From Brevibacterium sp. (GTDB lineage Bacteria > Actinomycetota > Actinomycetes > Actinomycetales > Brevibacteriaceae), in the NCBI RefSeq assembly GCF_031179145.1, contig NZ_JAPSIB010000014.1, positions 1 through 64,000 of the forward strand: a stretch of DNA of 64,000 nucleotides, written 5' to 3'. The notes below the pieces were generated by a model. That model worked only from the letters and a program-made list of their open reading frames with translations, was not told where the DNA came from and searched no databases. The translations under genes were made by a program, and so were the position numbers. This document shows, in pieces, positions 61,586 to 64,000 of the stretch (positions are counted from its first letter, which is position 1; every line of letters starts with the position of its first letter).

Positions 61586-62854
61586 TCAGGGTCCGGCCGG
61601 TCGCCGGGCCTTCGCCCGGAGGACCTCGCGTTCGCGCTCGTTCGTCGCCAGGTCCGCAGCCCGCTCGAACTCGGCACGAGCCTCCTCGGCACGGCCGAGG
61701 CGAGACAGCAGCTCTCCGCGCACGCTGGGAATGAGGTGGAACGTCGCCAGTGCGCCGGAGGCGGCGAGCTCGTCCACGACGCGCAGTCCCGCCAGGGGGC
61801 CGTCCGCCTCGGCGATCGCGATTGCGCGGTTGAGCTCCGTCACGGGCGAGGGCGCGGCGCGATTGAGATCGGAGTAGAGTACCGCGATCCGGGTCCAGTC
61901 GGTGGAGGCGACGTCGGTCGCCTCGGCGTGGACCGCCGCGATCTGCGCCTGCACGGTATACGCGCCGCGAGCCTCCCGCAGCGCCAGTGCGGTGCGCAGG
62001 GAGCGCTCGCCGAGGTGGATGAGCGACCGGTCCCACCGCGCCCTGTTCTGATCGGCAAGGAGGATGGGGCGACCGTCCGGCCGGACCCGGGCGGGGAAGC
62101 GGGCGGCGGTCGACGCCATCAGGGCGACGAGCCCGTGGACCTCGGGTTCTCCGGGCAGCAGCCCAGCGGTGACGCGCGTCAGCCGCAGCGCGTCCATGGC
62201 GAGCTCCGGGCGCATCCAATCGGGGCCCGATGCCGCCACGTGCCCCTCGGAGAACATCAGGTAGAGGACGCCGAGGACTGAGCTCAGGCGCTCGGCGCGA
62301 TCCTCGGCCGGAGGAAGTTCGAAGGGAACCTGCGCAGCGGCCAGCTTCTTCTTCGCCCGCACGATGCGCTGCTGGATGGTGGAGACGGGGACGAGGAACG
62401 CCCGAGCGACCTGCTCGCTGGTGAGTCCGCCGACGACTCGCAGCGTGAGGGCGAGCTGGGCCTCGCGCCCCAGCACCGGGTGGCAGGAGATGAAGATGAG
62501 GCGCAGGACATCGTCGTCGATGGTGTCCGGATCCCAGGGCGGCTCGTCCACGGCGGCGTTCTGAGCGATCTCCATCTCGCTCGCGATCATCGCCACCCGG
62601 TCGTCGAGGCGGTCCCGGCGCCGCCAGTTGTCGATCGCCCGGCGCTTGGCGACGGTGGTCACCCAGGCTGCCGGATTGGACGGCACTCCGGACTCCGGCC
62701 ACTGGCGAAGCGCCTCGGCGACGGCCTCCTGCGCCAGGTCCTCGGCCAGGCCGAAGTCGCCGACATAGCGGCTCAGGGCGGCGATGATCTTCGCCGCCTC
62801 GATCCGCCAGGTCGCCTCCACCGTGCGGCTGACCGCCTCGGCGGATCGGGTCAA
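61586..62854 (-). CDS. ECF42-type RNA polymerase sigma factor
   Basis: 422 residues if it starts at TTG 62854, which overlaps the stop of the upstream gene and has GAGGGG 12 nt before it; no ATG is well placed. Sigma-70 regions 2 and 4 (LAEDLAQEAVAEALRQWPESGVPSNPAAWVTTVAKRRAIDNWRR near 30-75; LTSEQVARAFLVPVSTIQQRIVRAKKKL near 140-168) are followed by a long C-terminal extension with TPR-like helices (LYSDLNRAAPSPVTELNRAIAIAEADGPLAGL), as in the ECF42 group. The partner gene encodes a DGPF protein, the usual ECF42 neighbour, rather than an anti-sigma factor. Confidence 0.88.
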   Translation of the reverse strand: MTRSAEAVSRTVEATWRIEAAKIIAALSRYVGDFGLAEDLAQEAVAEALRQWPESGVPSNPAAWVTTVAKRRAIDNWRRRDRLDDRVAMIASEMEIAQNAAVDEPPWDPDTIDDDVLRLIFISCHPVLGREAQLALTLRVVGGLTSEQVARAFLVPVSTIQQRIVRAKKKLAAAQVPFELPPAEDRAERLSSVLGVLYLMFSEGHVAASGPDWMRPELAMDALRLTRVTAGLLPGEPEVHGLVALMASTAARFPARVRPDGRPILLADQNRARWDRSLIHLGERSLRTALALREARGAYTVQAQIAAVHAEATDVASTDWTRIAVLYSDLNRAAPSPVTELNRAIAIAEADGPLAGLRVVDELAASGALATFHLIPSVRGELLSRLGRAEEARAEFERAADLATNEREREVLRAKARRPAGP

Positions 62855-63276
62855 TTGCCGGCGAGCTTCCCCTCGGCGACCCATTCCTGCTCCTTCTGGA
62901 TCCATTCGTTGTCCTGGGGGAAGTCCTCGGGGCCGGTGACCCTGCGGACCTCGATCTGTGAACCCGCGCCGAGCGGTGCGCGCTTCGCCCATTCGATCGC
63001 CTCCTCCTGCGAGGACACGTCGACGATCCAGAACCCGTTGAACAGCTCACGCAGCTCTCCGTACGGACCGTCGGTGACGACCGGATCGTCTTCGCTGAAG
63101 TCGACGACGGCTCCCTCGGAGGCGTCGGAGAGCCCGGCGCCGTCGGCGAGGACCCCGGCGTTGATCATCGATTCGTTGTACTTGCCCATGGCGGCGATGA
63201 TCTCTTCGAAGTCGGTCTTCTCGAATGCGTCCACGGCGGCCTGGTCGACTGCGCGCATGATGAGCATGAACTTCAT
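62851..63276 (-). CDS. DGPF (YCII-related) protein, partner of the ECF42 sigma factor
   Basis: 141 residues beginning MKFMLIMRAVDQAAV. It has the YCII-related alpha-beta fold with the DGPF-type motif VTDGPYGELRELFNGFWIVDV near 70-90. Genes of this family are the constant neighbours of ECF42 sigma factors, where they are thought to sense or modify a signal; mechanism unknown. The start is at 63276; an in-frame upstream ATG at 63348 would add 24 unlikely residues. The stop overlaps the sigma factor start by 4 nt. Confidence 0.88.
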   Translation of the reverse strand: MKFMLIMRAVDQAAVDAFEKTDFEEIIAAMGKYNESMINAGVLADGAGLSDASEGAVVDFSEDDPVVTDGPYGELRELFNGFWIVDVSSQEEAIEWAKRAPLGAGSQIEVRRVTGPEDFPQDNEWIQKEQEWVAEGKLAGN

Positions 63277-63400
63277 GATGACTCCCGTGTCATATCGGTG
63301 TGCGAAGGGCTCGGTCGAGACCCTCTCATGCACTACATCGAACAACACTATGACGGATCGACAGGTCGGCAGAAGAAGTTCGACAGAGTTCTCGAAACTC

Positions 63401-64000
63401 TCAGAGTCGGGTCAGCCGCAGGAGCCGAGCCGCCCCCGCACCGAAGCCGAGGGCGAGCAGAATCTGGATCAGGCAGGCCAGGGAGAACGCGGTGTCGAAG
63501 CCGAAGCGGACGGTGAAGATGTGGAACAGGGCGCCCAGGAGCGCCACGCCGACCGCGATGCCGGCCTGCTGCATCGTGGAGATCAGACCGCCGCTCAACC
63601 CGGCGACTCTGTTCGGGACCGCACCGACGACGGTTCCCACCAATGGGCCGAACTGCAGGGCCTGCCCCGCTCCGAGGATGACTCCGGGAAGCTGGAACCA
63701 GACGTTCCAGCCGGCATCGGCGAACTGAGCCACCGAGGCGGTTCCGATCAGCCCGAGGATCTGCAGCCCGGTGCCCAGCAGCATCGTGCCCGGGCCCGTG
63801 AACCGTCTGCTCAGGCGCGGAACGAGGAGAGACGCGACAAGGAAGGATGCGGCGAAGGCACCGAGGGTCAGCCCGGAGACGATCGCCGGATCCCCATGGC
63901 CGACCTGCGTGGTGAGGGCGAAGTTGTAGAGGAACGCCCCGAACCCGCCGAAGAACATGAAGGACATGAGCATGCCGATCCATGCTGCGGGGACCCGCAC
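63401..64000 (-). CDS. MFS transporter, C-terminal part cut by the window edge
   Basis: The last 199 residues of a major facilitator superfamily protein; the N-terminal half lies beyond the right edge. Six hydrophobic segments are visible (WIGMLMSFMFFGGFGAFLYNFAL; AFAASFLVASLLVPRLSRRF; MLLGTGLQILGLIGTASVAQF; ILGAGQALQFGPLVGTVVGAV; GIAVGVALLGALFHIFTV; ACLIQILLALGFGAGAARLL). Similar to DHA2-type drug exporters in the ISTMQQAGIAVGVALLGALF region. Substrate unknown. Confidence 0.85.
   Translation of the reverse strand: MRVPAAWIGMLMSFMFFGGFGAFLYNFALTTQVGHGDPAIVSGLTLGAFAASFLVASLLVPRLSRRFTGPGTMLLGTGLQILGLIGTASVAQFADAGWNVWFQLPGVILGAGQALQFGPLVGTVVGAVPNRVAGLSGGLISTMQQAGIAVGVALLGALFHIFTVRFGFDTAFSLACLIQILLALGFGAGAARLLRLTRL

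Overview
The window is high-GC (roughly two-thirds G+C) actinobacterial chromosomal DNA. Malate:quinone oxidoreductase, an AceE-type pyruvate dehydrogenase E1, a DtxR-type iron box, TANNNT minus-10 elements placed 6-7 nt before start codons, a PopR/ClgR-like regulator and a DUF3152 secreted protein all fit a Micrococcales-type actinobacterium. Brevibacterium is my best guess, but that is inference from gene content and style only. No rRNA, tRNA, CRISPR array, prophage or intact insertion sequence was seen. One structural RNA, the small SRP RNA, is present.

Left part (about 0.8-32 kb): a purine-to-glyoxylate catabolic island. It holds two NCS2-type purine permeases, xanthine dehydrogenase xdhABC, guanine deaminase, the urate branch (uraD, uraH, uox), allantoinase and (S)-ureidoglycine aminohydrolase allE. 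Two complete routes for glyoxylate follow. The glycerate route is gcl, glxR, hyi and glxK. The malate route is malate synthase aceB, an ACT-domain malic enzyme, pyruvate dehydrogenase E1 aceE and malate:quinone oxidoreductase; together these can run the dicarboxylic acid cycle that burns glyoxylate to CO2. An IclR-family regulator lies inside the island. Six intergenic sites carry the same two-box operator: TTTCC-N7-GGAAA-like boxes always spaced 21 bp centre to centre. This defines a candidate local regulon. No gene for allantoate or ureidoglycolate cleavage is present; an unassigned DUF6986 protein (aldolase/citrate-lyase-like) sits beside allE.

Middle part (32-43 kb): housekeeping and unrelated genes. 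These are an aminotransferase coupled to a GlcD-like FAD oxidase, homocysteine S-methyltransferase, tRNA-guanine transglycosylase facing a YhhQ-type queuosine-precursor transporter, an M3 peptidase fused to a YbaK editing domain, an AI-2E family membrane protein, an SRPBCC gene broken by one in-frame amber codon, and a DUF779 protein.

Right part (43-64 kb): a minus-strand operon of an oligopeptide-type ABC importer with a luciferase-like monooxygenase and a fused CMD/alkylhydroperoxidase protein (function unknown). Then come two overlapping glyoxalase-like genes, a secreted DUF3152 protein, and a second-type clp locus with a catalytically intact ClpP, a degenerate ClpP and a PopR-like regulator ending in Leu-Ala-Ala. 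These are followed by an iron-siderophore binding lipoprotein under a DtxR box, an L,D-transpeptidase, the SRP RNA, a MacAB-like export operon, an ECF42-type sigma factor with its DGPF partner, and the end of an MFS transporter cut by the window edge.
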